From Terrisporobacter glycolicus ATCC 14880 = DSM 1288 (lineage in GTDB: Bacteria; Bacillota; Clostridia; Peptostreptococcales; Peptostreptococcaceae), in contig NZ_CP117523.1 in assembly GCF_036812735.1 (NCBI RefSeq), positions 2,294,001 to 2,358,000 of the forward strand: a stretch of DNA of 64,000 bases. The letters run 5' to 3'. Under the pieces are notes generated by a model. It saw only the letters and a list, made by a program, of their open reading frames with translations. It ran no database searches and was not told the origin of the DNA. This document shows, piece after piece, positions 43,578-52,030 of the stretch; position 1 is the stretch's first letter, and the number at the start of each line of letters is the position of its first letter. The translations under genes were made by a program, and so were the position numbers.

Positions 43578-43612
43578 AAAAGACATACACATTTTTGTGT
43601 ATGTCTTTCTTT
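43578..43612 (-). terminator. Terminator of the M28 peptidase gene
   Basis: AAAGACATACACA (43579-43591) pairs with TGTGTATGTCTTT (43596-43608), with A-rich and T-rich flanks. Confidence 0.85.
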
Positions 43613-43639
43613 TATTAATCTGCAAATATGAAGATTTTA

Positions 43640-45627
43640 TTATTTAACTTTTATATATTTTATTGTGCTATAAGAGCTATAGACTTTCTTTCCTTCTACT
43701 TTTCTATATGCTCTTACCTTAAAATAGTATCCTTTTTTACTAGTTAATTTTGTCTTAGTCATTTTAGTACTTGGTGTATCTTTTATTAAAGTGTATTTTC
43801 CATTTTTTGAAGTTGCCATATAAACTTCATATCCGTCACTTCTCTTACTTACTTTTGAAGAGTAATTTAAGTTAACTTTTTTAGCAGTTGTTGATGATAA
43901 TTTTAATATTGGTTGTAATGGTTTACTTGTAACTTTTACTTTTTCACATTTTAATCCTTCATAAATTTTATTACCAACTTTTTTATATGCACTAACTTTA
44001 TACAAATAACTAGTTGCAGATACTATTTTTGTATCTTTGTAAGTAGTGGTAGTATTTTTAGATATTGTTTTTAATAAATCATATTTTTTAGTAGATGTAT
44101 TGTATTTGTAAATTTTGTATCCATCTGCATTATTTATCTTCTTCCAAGATAATTTTAAAGAATTAGTTAAAACATTAGAAGTTTTTAGACTTTCAACAGT
44201 TTGTGGTAATATACTAAAAGTAGCTTTAGCTAATCCCATGTAATCGTTGCACCCTTTTACAGTAACTGCAGCAGTTCCTATTTCTTTGTTATTTGAATAG
44301 CTTACTGTATAATCTTTACCTTCTTCTAAAACTTTCTTGCCATCTTTTACAATCACTTCTGGTCTTTGATATTTATTATTATAAATTTGATTTTTCACCT
44401 TTATTGTTGTGTTTGCTATATTAGAACTTACAATTGCCATAGTTTCATTTAATTTTGCTAGTGCTTCATCTATTGTTTGTTGGTCTTTTAATAAAACATA
44501 TTCTGTTTTATTAACTACTTTAGCTTCTTTTAATGCTTGTTGAAATTTTTTATATGACGACTCAGAAAAATCACTTTTATCCAAATCATTAGCTATTTCT
44601 ATAGCTTCTTTTAATGCTTCTTTAGATGGAGTTCTAAGTCCATCTGGATTTAATTGATATACAACAGCTTCTAGTAATTTACAATAAGCACTTATAGTCT
44701 CTTTTCCACGACTTCCCCATGTAGTCTCTATAAACTCAAGATTATCTCTTTCAGGGTTATGCATAACTTCGCCTATTTCCGTTTCATAAGCCCCTGAAGA
44801 ACCTTCTTCTGGATGTTTTGGGTCATCTGGTACTTCCCAATTTACTGCCTCAAAGTATAAGTAAGGCATTAGTTTTCTAAAGTTTGCATGGTCACTCCAA
44901 TTTCCTGTAGAAGGAGTTGGATAATCTAAGTTTAATTTAGTATTATTAAATCTCATACCTGTTTGTAGAGCATCCGATAATTTCAGTGTTTGATACGCAG
45001 GCCATGCATTATCAACGTTATCTGTTTCTTTGTTGTAGTTACCACTATATACATAGCGGTATGTACCAGCTAGCATGCTATCCATATTTACCATATAAAC
45101 AGTGTTTGCTATTTCTTCTTTAGTCATAGAATTTGCATATGCAGATGAGCCTTTAAGTCCAACTTCCTCAGCCCCGAAAAACACGAATTTAACAGTATAA
45201 GGTGTTTTTTTATTAGCAAGTCTTTTTGCTGTTTCTAGGTTTACAACAGTTCCAGAACCATTATCATCTACACCATTAGTTCCTACACTATCATAATGTG
45301 AACCAATTATAACCTCTTTAGATGAATCTCCTTTTTTAGTTGCTATAACATTTTGAGAATTATAAGTTACACTTTTTCTTTCATAAGAAAAGTCTTGTTC
45401 ACTTCATAACCAAAAGACTCCAATTGTCCCTTTAGGTACTTAGCTGTTTCTTGTTCTTTATCTGTACCAGCTATTCTTTTAGTTAAATTTTGATTTAAAT
45501 GTTGTAATACACTATAAGCATAATCACCATAGCCCGTGTTTTCTTTTGCAAAGGATACTGGTGTGTATGCAAATACGCTAAATATCATTGCTACTGCCAT
45601 AATTATGGCTAAAAACTTTTTCTTCAT
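43640..45627 (-). pseudogene. Exported M28 metallopeptidase with surface domains, broken by one frameshift
   Basis: The first frame (45627-45367) codes for a signal peptide (1-28) and the start of the mature protein, down to GYEVNK, then runs out of frame to a stop. The next frame continues directly as DFSYERKSVTYNSQNV, then GSHYDSVGTNGVDDNGSG with zinc-binding His and Asp, AEEVGLKGS with the catalytic Glu, and VNMDSM. It goes on to 43640. A single base gained or lost near 45392-45400 accounts for it. After the peptidase come a FIVAR-like helical module, an Ig-like beta module and two fibronectin type III domains. It is a secreted aminopeptidase-like protein made inactive here, unless the frameshift is a sequencing error. 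A T-box leader lies upstream. Confidence 0.85.
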
Positions 45628-45828
45628 AAATTCTCTCCCCCTAAATTTTAATTAATATTTCATCTAATATAAAATAACTTTTTAAAAACATCGATTATAT
45701 TTCAGAATATTCCGTTATTTATTATTAGACTCTTTATATAAAATAAGATAAATATTAAATTGTTTATTAATAGTATTTCAGCGATATATAACTTTTAGGC
45801 ACCATATTAACTAGTATTTTTTAGGTAC

Positions 45829-45864
45829 AAAAAAATCGCCCCTCAGTCCTAGGACTAAGAGACG
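45829..45864 (-). terminator. Second (gene-proximal) T-box terminator
   Basis: CGTCTCTTAGTCC pairs with GGACTGAGGGGCG on the minus strand (45864-45837), followed by seven T. Confidence 0.9.
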
Positions 45865-45952
45865 AATTATATCCGCGTTACCACTCTCATTGATAAGTTA
45901 TCATTCAATAATAAAAAATAAAAAATTCGCTTCGCTTAAGCCACTGCGTGGG

Positions 45953-46098
45953 CGCTACACTTCATGTCGCCAACGAGATGCCTTCACTACCGCTCAGGCA
46001 ACGACCTTGCTCAAAAAAAGTCCCTTGGCTATAAAGCCAAGAGACGAACTATTCCGCGTTACCACTCTTATTGATAAAATTCGCTACACTTCATGTCG
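45953..46098. repeat. 17-bp direct repeat in the T-box leader
   Basis: CGCTACACTTCATGTCG at 45953-45969 and 46082-46098, one copy upstream of each T-box core. Together with the repeated T-box and GTCTC stems it shows that the antiterminator module arose by internal duplication. The proximal copy has about 25 extra bases between AAAATTCGC and the repeat. Confidence 0.8.
46013..46044 (-). terminator. First T-box terminator
   Basis: GTCTCTTGGCT pairs with AGCCAAGGGAC on the minus strand (46044-46020), followed by seven T. Confidence 0.9.
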
Positions 46099-46414
46099 TC
46101 AAGTGCTTCACCACTTGCTCATTAAAGCAGTTGGAAATTAAAATTTCCTACGAATAAAAACTTATCCACTCAATCTCTTAAGGCGAGATCACCGATTGAC
46201 ATACTAAAAATTTCTGACAGTCTCCTCCAAAGCTCTCTTCACTTTATATCTAGTTGCTAGGCTCACACCAACCCTAGCTCGCTGAAACTTAATAAAAAGT
46301 TACTCTCTTTTTCTCAGGATTTATGTATTGAATTATTTATCTTGTTAAAATAATAAATTACTTTCTAAATTATGTCAATATATTTTTAATTACAAAATCC
46401 TCAAATATTTAATT

Positions 46415-46612
46415 TTACCATTCTCCCTCGAAATCATTAACATTGTCTTTATTAACTTTTTCTCCTAATAAGTTTTTAGCTATTTCACCTGATAATAATA
46501 CTGCTATTTTTTTAGGTCCATAACTGAAACCACATGAGTTTGAACAACCAACCAGGCCAAAGGCCATAATTAAAGATAGTACTACTGATAATTTTTTAAT
46601 TAAACTCTTCAT
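46415..46612 (-). CDS. Small lipoprotein-like protein, 65 aa
   Basis: It starts with a good lipoprotein signal (MKSLIKKLSVVLSL, lipobox FGLVGC with Cys23), followed by only 42 residues that I do not recognise (GPKKIAVLLSGEIAKNLLG). There is no clear ribosome site before ATG 46612, so it may be a relic of a longer lipoprotein. It lies between the T-box leader and the glycosyltransferase gene, which has its own terminator. Confidence 0.45.
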   Translation of the reverse strand: MKSLIKKLSVVLSLIMAFGLVGCSNSCGFSYGPKKIAVLLSGEIAKNLLGEKVNKDNVNDFEGEW

Positions 46613-46713
46613 TATAAACTTTATTAATTAAGTTAGTTGTATATTAGGCTAATCTTTGTTGTAATAATTATTTTTACATTCTTTTTCATTTAATTTGTGT
46701 TTTTTGCTCATTT

Positions 46714-46744
46714 AAAAAAGGAACATCATTTTTTGATATTCCCT
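46714..46744 (-). terminator. Terminator of the glycosyltransferase gene
   Basis: On the minus strand GGGAATATCA pairs with TGATGTTCC around an A-rich loop, followed by six T. Confidence 0.8.
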
Positions 46745-46767
46745 TGCATTATTATTCTCTTTTTTAA

Positions 46768-47934
46768 TTAATGTATTAAATGTAATATTGCATCTACTGC
46801 TTTAGCTGAACCTCCAGCATTTTTAAAACTATTTGATAATTTTACTGCATTTTCTTCATATTTACTATTATTGATAACTTCAAATACAGCTTCTTTTATA
46901 TTTTTAGGTTTGTCGTTTTTTAAAACAAAACCAGCACCTAATTCAGCTACTCTTCTGCATACCATATTTTGTTCTGATTGTTGTGGAAAAAGTACTAGAG
47001 GTACTCCATAATATAAACTTTCATTTACACTGTTCATACCACAATGACTAATAAACCCATTTACTTCTTGTAGAACTTTAAGTTGATCCACTTTATTTTC
47101 CACTTTAAAGTTCTCTGGGATTTTACCCAGTTGCGATATGTCTGTATTGTTTCCAACAGACATAATCACATCTATATCACCATCTTTAAAAGCCTCTATA
47201 CAATTTTTGTAAAAATCAATATTTTTGTTGTTTACAGTTCCCAAAGATATATATATTTTTTTGCATGCTTTTCTTTCTTTTTCTACACTTATATCAGCTA
47301 CTGAAGGTCCTACAAAATAGTATTTATCAGAAAAAGTATCAATCATCGGTTGGAATTCTTTTGATGTATATACTATGGTATTTGTATCATTATCATTTTG
47401 AATTATTGAAACAAAATTTTTTACATCATAACCATGACTTCTTAAAAGCTCTAATTTTTTATTAACTTTTCTCATTCCAAGTACCATGTACATAATCTCT
47501 TTAAAACCTTGCTTCATCATAGGTGCAGTATACTGATTAAATGCAAATGTTGTAGTCGAACATATATAAGTAATACCCAACTTATTTGCAAATAATTTTC
47601 CCCAACAACATAAAGAGTCAGATACTATGCAGTCTGGATTAATTTCTTTTAGTTCTTTACATACTTTTTCATCTAAAGCTACTGTTGTATCTACTATCAT
47701 TTCTATCATGGCAGAAAAATCTTTACCAACTTTTTTCTCGTCTTCTGGTCTAAGTTCTGGAACGTAATCATCACAACTTATATAGTTAGCCCCAGCTCCC
47801 TCAATTTTTTCTCTAAATTCTTTAAAAGAATAATACCACACCTGATGACCTCTACTAGTTAACCCTCTCACTACCTCTATAGTTGGATTAGTATGCCCAT
47901 GTGCTGGTATAGAAAAAAATACAACTTTACTCAT
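46768..47934 (-). CDS. MGT family glycosyltransferase (GT1, macrolide-glycosyltransferase-like)
   Basis: 388 aa, GT-B fold. The N-terminal acceptor domain opens FFSIPAHGHTNPTIEV with the family His (H13). The C-terminal donor domain has the UDP-sugar signature HCGMNSVNESLYYGVPLVLFPQQSEQ (about 297-322). It resembles enzymes that glycosylate macrolides and other small molecules, and also YjiC-type glycosyltransferases. It could inactivate an antibiotic or decorate a lipid; the acceptor is unknown. It lies 39 bp downstream of an XRE-AbrB regulator on the same strand and probably shares its transcript. Confidence 0.88.
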   Translation of the reverse strand: MSKVVFFSIPAHGHTNPTIEVVRGLTSRGHQVWYYSFKEFREKIEGAGANYISCDDYVPELRPEDEKKVGKDFSAMIEMIVDTTVALDEKVCKELKEINPDCIVSDSLCCWGKLFANKLGITYICSTTTFAFNQYTAPMMKQGFKEIMYMVLGMRKVNKKLELLRSHGYDVKNFVSIIQNDNDTNTIVYTSKEFQPMIDTFSDKYYFVGPSVADISVEKERKACKKIYISLGTVNNKNIDFYKNCIEAFKDGDIDVIMSVGNNTDISQLGKIPENFKVENKVDQLKVLQEVNGFISHCGMNSVNESLYYGVPLVLFPQQSEQNMVCRRVAELGAGFVLKNDKPKNIKEAVFEVINNSKYEENAVKLSNSFKNAGGSAKAVDAILHLIH

Positions 47935-47973
47935 TTTTACTCATCCCTTATTTATTTTATTTAACTTATTACT

Positions 47974-48396
47974 TTATTTATTGAAGTCTATTCCCATACC
48001 ACCCATAAAGTTTATAAGATTTCGTTGATGAACTATTGCAATTCCTTTTTCTTCATCACCAAGTACCAATAACTTATCACCTGTATTAATATCAAATAGT
48101 TCTCTAGCTCCCTTTGGAATAACGATTTGTCCACGTTCTCCCACAGTAACAGAACCAAAAAAATGTTTTCCTTTAGGTGGTATGGCTACTCCCGACTTTC
48201 CTTCAGAATAATTAACTAAATTATCCAGTGTTACATTATATAATTTTGCAAGTTTGGCACAGCTATTTACATCTGGAACGGACTCATCATTTTCCCATTT
48301 TGCGACTGACTGACGTGATACGTTTATCTTTTCCGCCACTTCCTCTTGTGTGTAATTATTTATTTTTCTTAATGTTTTTAAATTCATACTAATCAT
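47974..48396 (-). CDS. XRE-type HTH joined to an AbrB/SpoVT-like domain
   Basis: 140 aa from ATG 48396 (AGGAGG is 10 bases upstream; the ATG at 48405 is 1 base from it). Residues about 5-60 are an XRE helix-turn-helix (YTQEEVAEKINVSRQSVAKWEN). Residues about 80-125 form a SpoVT-AbrB swapped-hairpin DNA-binding domain (VTVGERGQIVIPKGARELFDINTGDKLLVLGD). The protein thus has two DNA-binding folds in one chain. It probably controls itself and the glycosyltransferase gene that follows. Both domains look intact. Confidence 0.87.
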   Translation of the reverse strand: MISMNLKTLRKINNYTQEEVAEKINVSRQSVAKWENDESVPDVNSCAKLAKLYNVTLDNLVNYSEGKSGVAIPPKGKHFFGSVTVGERGQIVIPKGARELFDINTGDKLLVLGDEEKGIAIVHQRNLINFMGGMGIDFNK

Positions 48397-48500
48397 ATAT
48401 TTCATACCTCCTATATTAATAATATTTAATATATACTATTAATTCTACCAACTATCCTTAACATTGGTGTATATATTAGTGGCATTTTAAAGAAATAATA

Positions 48501-48530
48501 AAAAAGCCACTGATTATTTTCAGCGGCTCA
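48501..48530 (-). terminator. Terminator of the ABC-2 exporter operon
   Basis: AGCCACTGA (48505-48513) pairs with TCAGCGGCT (48520-48528) with one wobble. On the minus strand it is followed by TTTTTATT. Confidence 0.85.
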
Positions 48531-48539
48531 ATTATATTT

Positions 48540-49556
48540 TCAGTATTTAAGTCTTTTTTTACCTATCTTAGTTGATATAAATACTATACTAATAGATAGT
48601 AATATTATAAACATGATTATATTCAAATTATTTTCATAAGTGATTCCCTTATCCATTAAATACGTTAACTCCATTATCCATTTTGTAATTGATACATTAC
48701 TTATAAGTTCTAACATATGTGGCATCTTTGATATAGGTAAAAATGCACCTCCTAGTAATGACATTATTAGAGCTATAGATGAAGATAATAAACTAGCTTG
48801 TAACTCACTATTTGATAGGAGTGTAACTAATGTTGATATACTAGTTGATACAATTGCTATTAAAATTCCTATAATTATAAAATTATTTATGGATATTCCC
48901 ATATCTATTTTTAACAAATATAAAAATGCAGATGCTACTATTATTTGTAATATAGTATTTATCAAGTTGTAAATATAATTTCCCAGTATATAACTAGATA
49001 CTTTATTTGGAGTTATAGAATATCTTACAAATATTTTATCTTCTTTATCTTTTAACATAACTACAGCTGACATAGTACAAGTTATAATTAAAGTAATAAG
49101 TATAAATCCACTAGCTCTTTGTGATGCACTCAAGCTACCTTCATCTAAAGTACTAATTAAGTTTTCTGTTTTGCTAATATTTCCAGTATTTATAACCTGT
49201 GATACAGCTTCTTCAATAGATTTATTCATATTTTTGTCTAAGCAATAAACTTCAAATTTATTATTCTTTTTAAATTCAATTACTCCCATATACTTAGCTA
49301 AAATCATATCTGTATTAATAGAATTTTTATTTGCCTTACTCACTTCAACTCTGTCTATACTATTAATTTTTTCTTCCACTTTTGTATTAGTATATTGGTT
49401 TTCCATAATTCCAATATTAATTGATGGTTTCATCATATTATTAATACCTATAGCCACAATTATGGATACTAAAGGTAGTAAAAAAGTTAAAATTAATTTC
49501 TTTTTATCTTTTAAACTTCTTATAAATTCTTTTTTAGCTACTAGTAATGAAATCAT
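48540..49556 (-). CDS. ABC-2 type exporter permease (NatB/YhaP-like)
   Basis: 338 aa: one N-terminal helix (residues 20-40), an extracytoplasmic domain of about 120 residues, then five helices with the ABC-2 core near residue 155 (ASGFILITLIITCTM). This layout is that of ABC-2_3 permeases of NatA/NatB or drug exporters. It overlaps the second permease gene by 1 nt and is the last gene in the operon. It probably forms a heterodimer with that protein. The substrate is unknown; antimicrobial peptides or drugs are common for PadR-controlled systems. Confidence 0.87.
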   Translation of the reverse strand: MISLLVAKKEFIRSLKDKKKLILTFLLPLVSIIVAIGINNMMKPSINIGIMENQYTNTKVEEKINSIDRVEVSKANKNSINTDMILAKYMGVIEFKKNNKFEVYCLDKNMNKSIEEAVSQVINTGNISKTENLISTLDEGSLSASQRASGFILITLIITCTMSAVVMLKDKEDKIFVRYSITPNKVSSYILGNYIYNLINTILQIIVASAFLYLLKIDMGISINNFIIIGILIAIVSTSISTLVTLLSNSELQASLLSSSIALIMSLLGGAFLPISKMPHMLELISNVSITKWIMELTYLMDKGITYENNLNIIMFIILLSISIVFISTKIGKKRLKY

Positions 49557-50302
49557 TATATAAATGCCTCCTTTTTAAAGGATTTTATTGAACTTATTGT
49601 AAATAACAATCCTAAAATAATAGTTATAAATAAAGATGTTATATATACTGTTACTGTGTTATCACTCATCATCATAAAAATGCCTTTATTGATCCAAGTA
49701 AGTGGTGATATATAACTTATTGTTTCAAAAACTGTTCCCAATGAACCTATAGGAAAAAAGCTACCTCCAAGAACTGCCATTATTAAAATAGGTGTACTTA
49801 CTATATTTTTAATAGACATAAAATCCTTACTGCAAAGTCCAATTAAAGTTCCTAAAGCTGATGACATGAATCCTAGACTTATTATAAGAATATATATTTC
49901 TAGAAATCTCCCTCTAAAATCCACTTTAAATATAAAATTACATATTAAAAGTAAAATTAAATTATATACAGCTATGGATATGGTTGCTGGAAGTATTTTG
50001 GATAAAACTATTGACGTCTTGCTAATAGGCGCTATAATGAATCTTTCTCCACATTTGTGTAAGCTTTCTTCTTTAGCAACGTAAATAAGTGTTATTGATG
50101 ATAGAAAAGTACAAAAAGGAATAGTTACCATGCAGTAGTAATAATATGATGTAATAGTGCCATCTTTAGAATAATAGTTTGTTGCCATGTATCCTAATAT
50201 GACAATTAACATTAATGGAAAAGTAACTCCATAGCCTATTAAAAAGGAATCCTTTATGCTTTTTTTCATATTAAGTTTAAATAATACTTTAAATTCATTC
50301 AT
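49556..50302 (-). CDS. ABC-2 type exporter permease, second subunit
   Basis: 248 aa with six membrane helices and no large outer domain, a classic ABC2_membrane permease. It follows the ATPase by 12 bp and overlaps the 338-aa permease gene by 1 nt. GGAGG precedes ATG 50302. It is part of the exporter with its two neighbours. Confidence 0.88.
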   Translation of the reverse strand: MNEFKVLFKLNMKKSIKDSFLIGYGVTFPLMLIVILGYMATNYYSKDGTITSYYYYCMVTIPFCTFLSSITLIYVAKEESLHKCGERFIIAPISKTSIVLSKILPATISIAVYNLILLLICNFIFKVDFRGRFLEIYILIISLGFMSSALGTLIGLCSKDFMSIKNIVSTPILIMAVLGGSFFPIGSLGTVFETISYISPLTWINKGIFMMMSDNTVTVYITSLFITIILGLLFTISSIKSFKKEAFI

Positions 50303-50314
50303 TATAAAACCTCC

Positions 50315-51061
50315 CTAATCTCTAAGTTCTTTCCCTGTTATATTTAAAAATATCTCTTCTAAATTATTTAATCCTTTAGATTTGTATTTAGCCTTAATTT
50401 CCTCTTTATCACCAGATTCTATAATGTGACCACTATCTACAATAATAAGTCTTGTGCATATGGCATCTACTTCTTCCATATAGTGAGATGTATATATTAC
50501 TGTAGTTCCCTCATCTCTTAAATTCTTTGTAACTTCCAATATATTATTTCTAGATTGAGGATCTATTCCGACAGTCGGCTCATCCATTATCAGTATCTTT
50601 GGTTTGTGTACTATTGAACATGCTATATTAAGTCTTCTTTTCATACCACCTGAAAAAGAATCTGGATAATCATTTTTTCTATCATATAGTCCCACTAATT
50701 CTAATGTTTCTTTTACTCTATCATTTAAATAATTTCCTTTTAATCCGTAAAGGGATCCAAAAAATTTAACATTTTCGTAAGCAGATAAATCATTAAATAA
50801 AGCTATATCTTGTGGCACATATCCTAAAGATTTTTTAAAATCATTGTCATTTTCACTTATTTCTCTGCCTTCAAATAAAACTTTTCCATCATCAGCATCT
50901 AGTATTGTTGTAATCATATTTATAGTTGTACTTTTTCCTGCTCCGTTTGGCCCTAAAAAACCTAATATCTCACCTTTATTAACTTTAAAGCTCATTTTAT
51001 CTACTACTGTTTTTTCTCCAAAACTCTTTTTAAGTGATTTTATTTCTAAGATTATATTCAT
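50315..51061 (-). CDS. ABC exporter ATP-binding protein
   Basis: 248 aa. Walker A GPNGAGKST, Q-loop YVPQDIALFND, signature SGGMKRRL and Walker B ILIMDEPTVGID are all present, with the H-loop TSHYMEE. The DrrA/CcmA-like sequence marks it as an ABC-2 exporter ATPase. It is the first gene of the operon, 85 bp after the PadR gene, and its promoter carries the same palindrome as the padR promoter. GGGGG precedes ATG 51061. Confidence 0.93.
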   Translation of the reverse strand: MNIILEIKSLKKSFGEKTVVDKMSFKVNKGEILGFLGPNGAGKSTTINMITTILDADDGKVLFEGREISENDNDFKKSLGYVPQDIALFNDLSAYENVKFFGSLYGLKGNYLNDRVKETLELVGLYDRKNDYPDSFSGGMKRRLNIACSIVHKPKILIMDEPTVGIDPQSRNNILEVTKNLRDEGTTVIYTSHYMEEVDAICTRLIIVDSGHIIESGDKEEIKAKYKSKGLNNLEEIFLNITGKELRD

Positions 51062-51092
51062 TTCATATCCCCCATTTTATATTCCATGTTTT

Positions 51093-51110
51093 ATATACAA
51101 TGTTGTATAT
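51093..51110. promoter_or_regulatory. PadR operator at the exporter promoter
   Basis: ATATACAATGTTGTATAT, a perfect 18-bp inverted repeat (ATATACAA/TTGTATAT around TG), 32 bp upstream of the ATPase start codon. PadR proteins often bind ATGT/ACAT-type inverted repeats. Almost the same site lies at 51910-51929. Confidence 0.75.
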
Positions 51111-51122
51111 TATTTTTAAATA

Positions 51123-51147
51123 AAAATGTAGTTTATCACTACATTTT
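51123..51147 (-). terminator. Terminator at the end of padR
   Basis: AAAATGTAGT and ACTACATTTT around a 5-base loop, overlapping the padR stop. It separates regulator and exporter transcripts. Confidence 0.7.
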
Positions 51148-51862
51148 ATTTTCCTCGTCTCATTATTTTCATTAGCTCTTCAAGAGCTTCTTTTGACTCC
51201 TGCGGGTTATTCAAAATTATTTCTCTAAGCTCTTCAATCCTATTTCTGTTAATTTCAGTATTATTGTATTTAGCTTCCCTTTCTTCTCCAAAGTCAATAT
51301 TTTTAATCATAACTTCTTGACTCTGACTATATTTCACATATTCATCATATTCGTCAATTATTGCTTTATGCCATCTTATAGAATCCTTAATTACATTTAT
51401 AGTCATCTCAAATGATATTCTTTCAACTTGTAAAGTTGATTCATTAATTTTTATATTCTCCCAGTATTCCCAATAATCTAAAGTCTCCTCTAGACTTTTA
51501 ATATGCTTATTTATTATGGAGATAGCTTCCTCTTTGTCTAATCTATTAAATGTTATTGGTATTATGAACTTATCTGTTCCTGTTGGCATAAGCGGTTTAG
51601 AAAGTTCTTCTTCTATAGTATTTTTTAGCTCTTCTTTACCTTTATCAGTTATTTTATATATTTTTCTTACTTTTGACCCAATGGTTTCTTCTTTATATAG
51701 TTCAACTTCTCTATTCTTCTCCATCTTACTTAAGGCATAGTATATTGAACCAGATTTAACCTTTGCCCAAGTATCTAGACCTGTAGCTTGAATGAATTTT
51801 TGTATTTCATATCCATGAGTTGATTTTATATTTAGGTAATATAAAATAATTAGTTTTACCAT
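51146..51862 (-). CDS. PadR family regulator with long C-terminal dimerisation domain
   Basis: 238 aa from ATG 51862 (AAGGAG 6 bases upstream; a TTG at 51883 lacks a site). The winged helix has THGYEIQKFIQ and SGSIYYALSKMEK (the family GTLYP equivalent). The C-terminal 130 residues are a long helical domain with LEETLDYWEYW, as in PadR subfamily 2 (AphA/LmrR-like). The tail is acidic. It lies upstream of the ABC exporter with identical palindromes at both promoters, so it probably represses both until a ligand, perhaps the exported compound, binds. Confidence 0.9.
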   Translation of the reverse strand: MVKLIILYYLNIKSTHGYEIQKFIQATGLDTWAKVKSGSIYYALSKMEKNREVELYKEETIGSKVRKIYKITDKGKEELKNTIEEELSKPLMPTGTDKFIIPITFNRLDKEEAISIINKHIKSLEETLDYWEYWENIKINESTLQVERISFEMTINVIKDSIRWHKAIIDEYDEYVKYSQSQEVMIKNIDFGEEREAKYNNTEINRNRIEELREIILNNPQESKEALEELMKIMRRGK

Positions 51863-51909
51863 AACCTTCTCCTTAGTTTTCAATTAAATATCTGTTATTA
51901 ATTTAAGTA

Positions 51910-51958
51910 TATATACAACATTGTATATAGTCAACATTTTTTATAAAACATTGTATAT
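51910..51958. promoter_or_regulatory. PadR operator at its own promoter
   Basis: TATATACAACATTGTATATA (51910-51929) is a perfect 20-bp inverted repeat. A half-site copy, ACATTGTATAT, follows at 51948-51958. Confidence 0.75.
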
Positions 51959-51984
51959 TTCATTTTATAAGAATATGTTAAAAT

Positions 51985-52010
51985 AGGGTGTATCAAAAAA
52001 GATACACCCT
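51985..52010 (-). terminator. Terminator of the tail-less ftsZ gene
   Basis: AGGGTGTATC (51985-51994) and GATACACCCT (52001-52010) with a 6-base loop. On the minus strand it is followed by ATTTTAAC. Confidence 0.8.
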
Positions 52011-52030
52011 CAAAGTTCAATATGTATTTA

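Larger units (their letters stand above)
45829..46320 (-). promoter_or_regulatory. T-box leader with one Stem I and two antiterminator/terminator modules
   Basis: Read on the minus strand from about 46320. Stem I (46225-46318) has the AGCGAGCTAGGG...GGTGTGAGCC pattern and a specifier loop whose 3' strand reads GAAGAGAG (46240-46233). Two T-box sequences GAGTGGTAACGCGG follow, at 46068-46054 and 45887-45873. Each is followed by a full terminator (46044-46013 and 45864-45829). The bulge UGGU would pair with an ACCA tRNA end (discriminator A). Placing the codon one base after GAA, as in glyQS, gives AGA (Arg), but GAG is possible. The next gene downstream is the M28 peptidase, 200 bp on. Confidence 0.85.

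Noticed and set aside
45890-46141. Plus-strand open frame of 83 codons
   Set aside because: It runs antisense through the T-box modules (the residues reflect the RNA repeats) and has no ribosome site.
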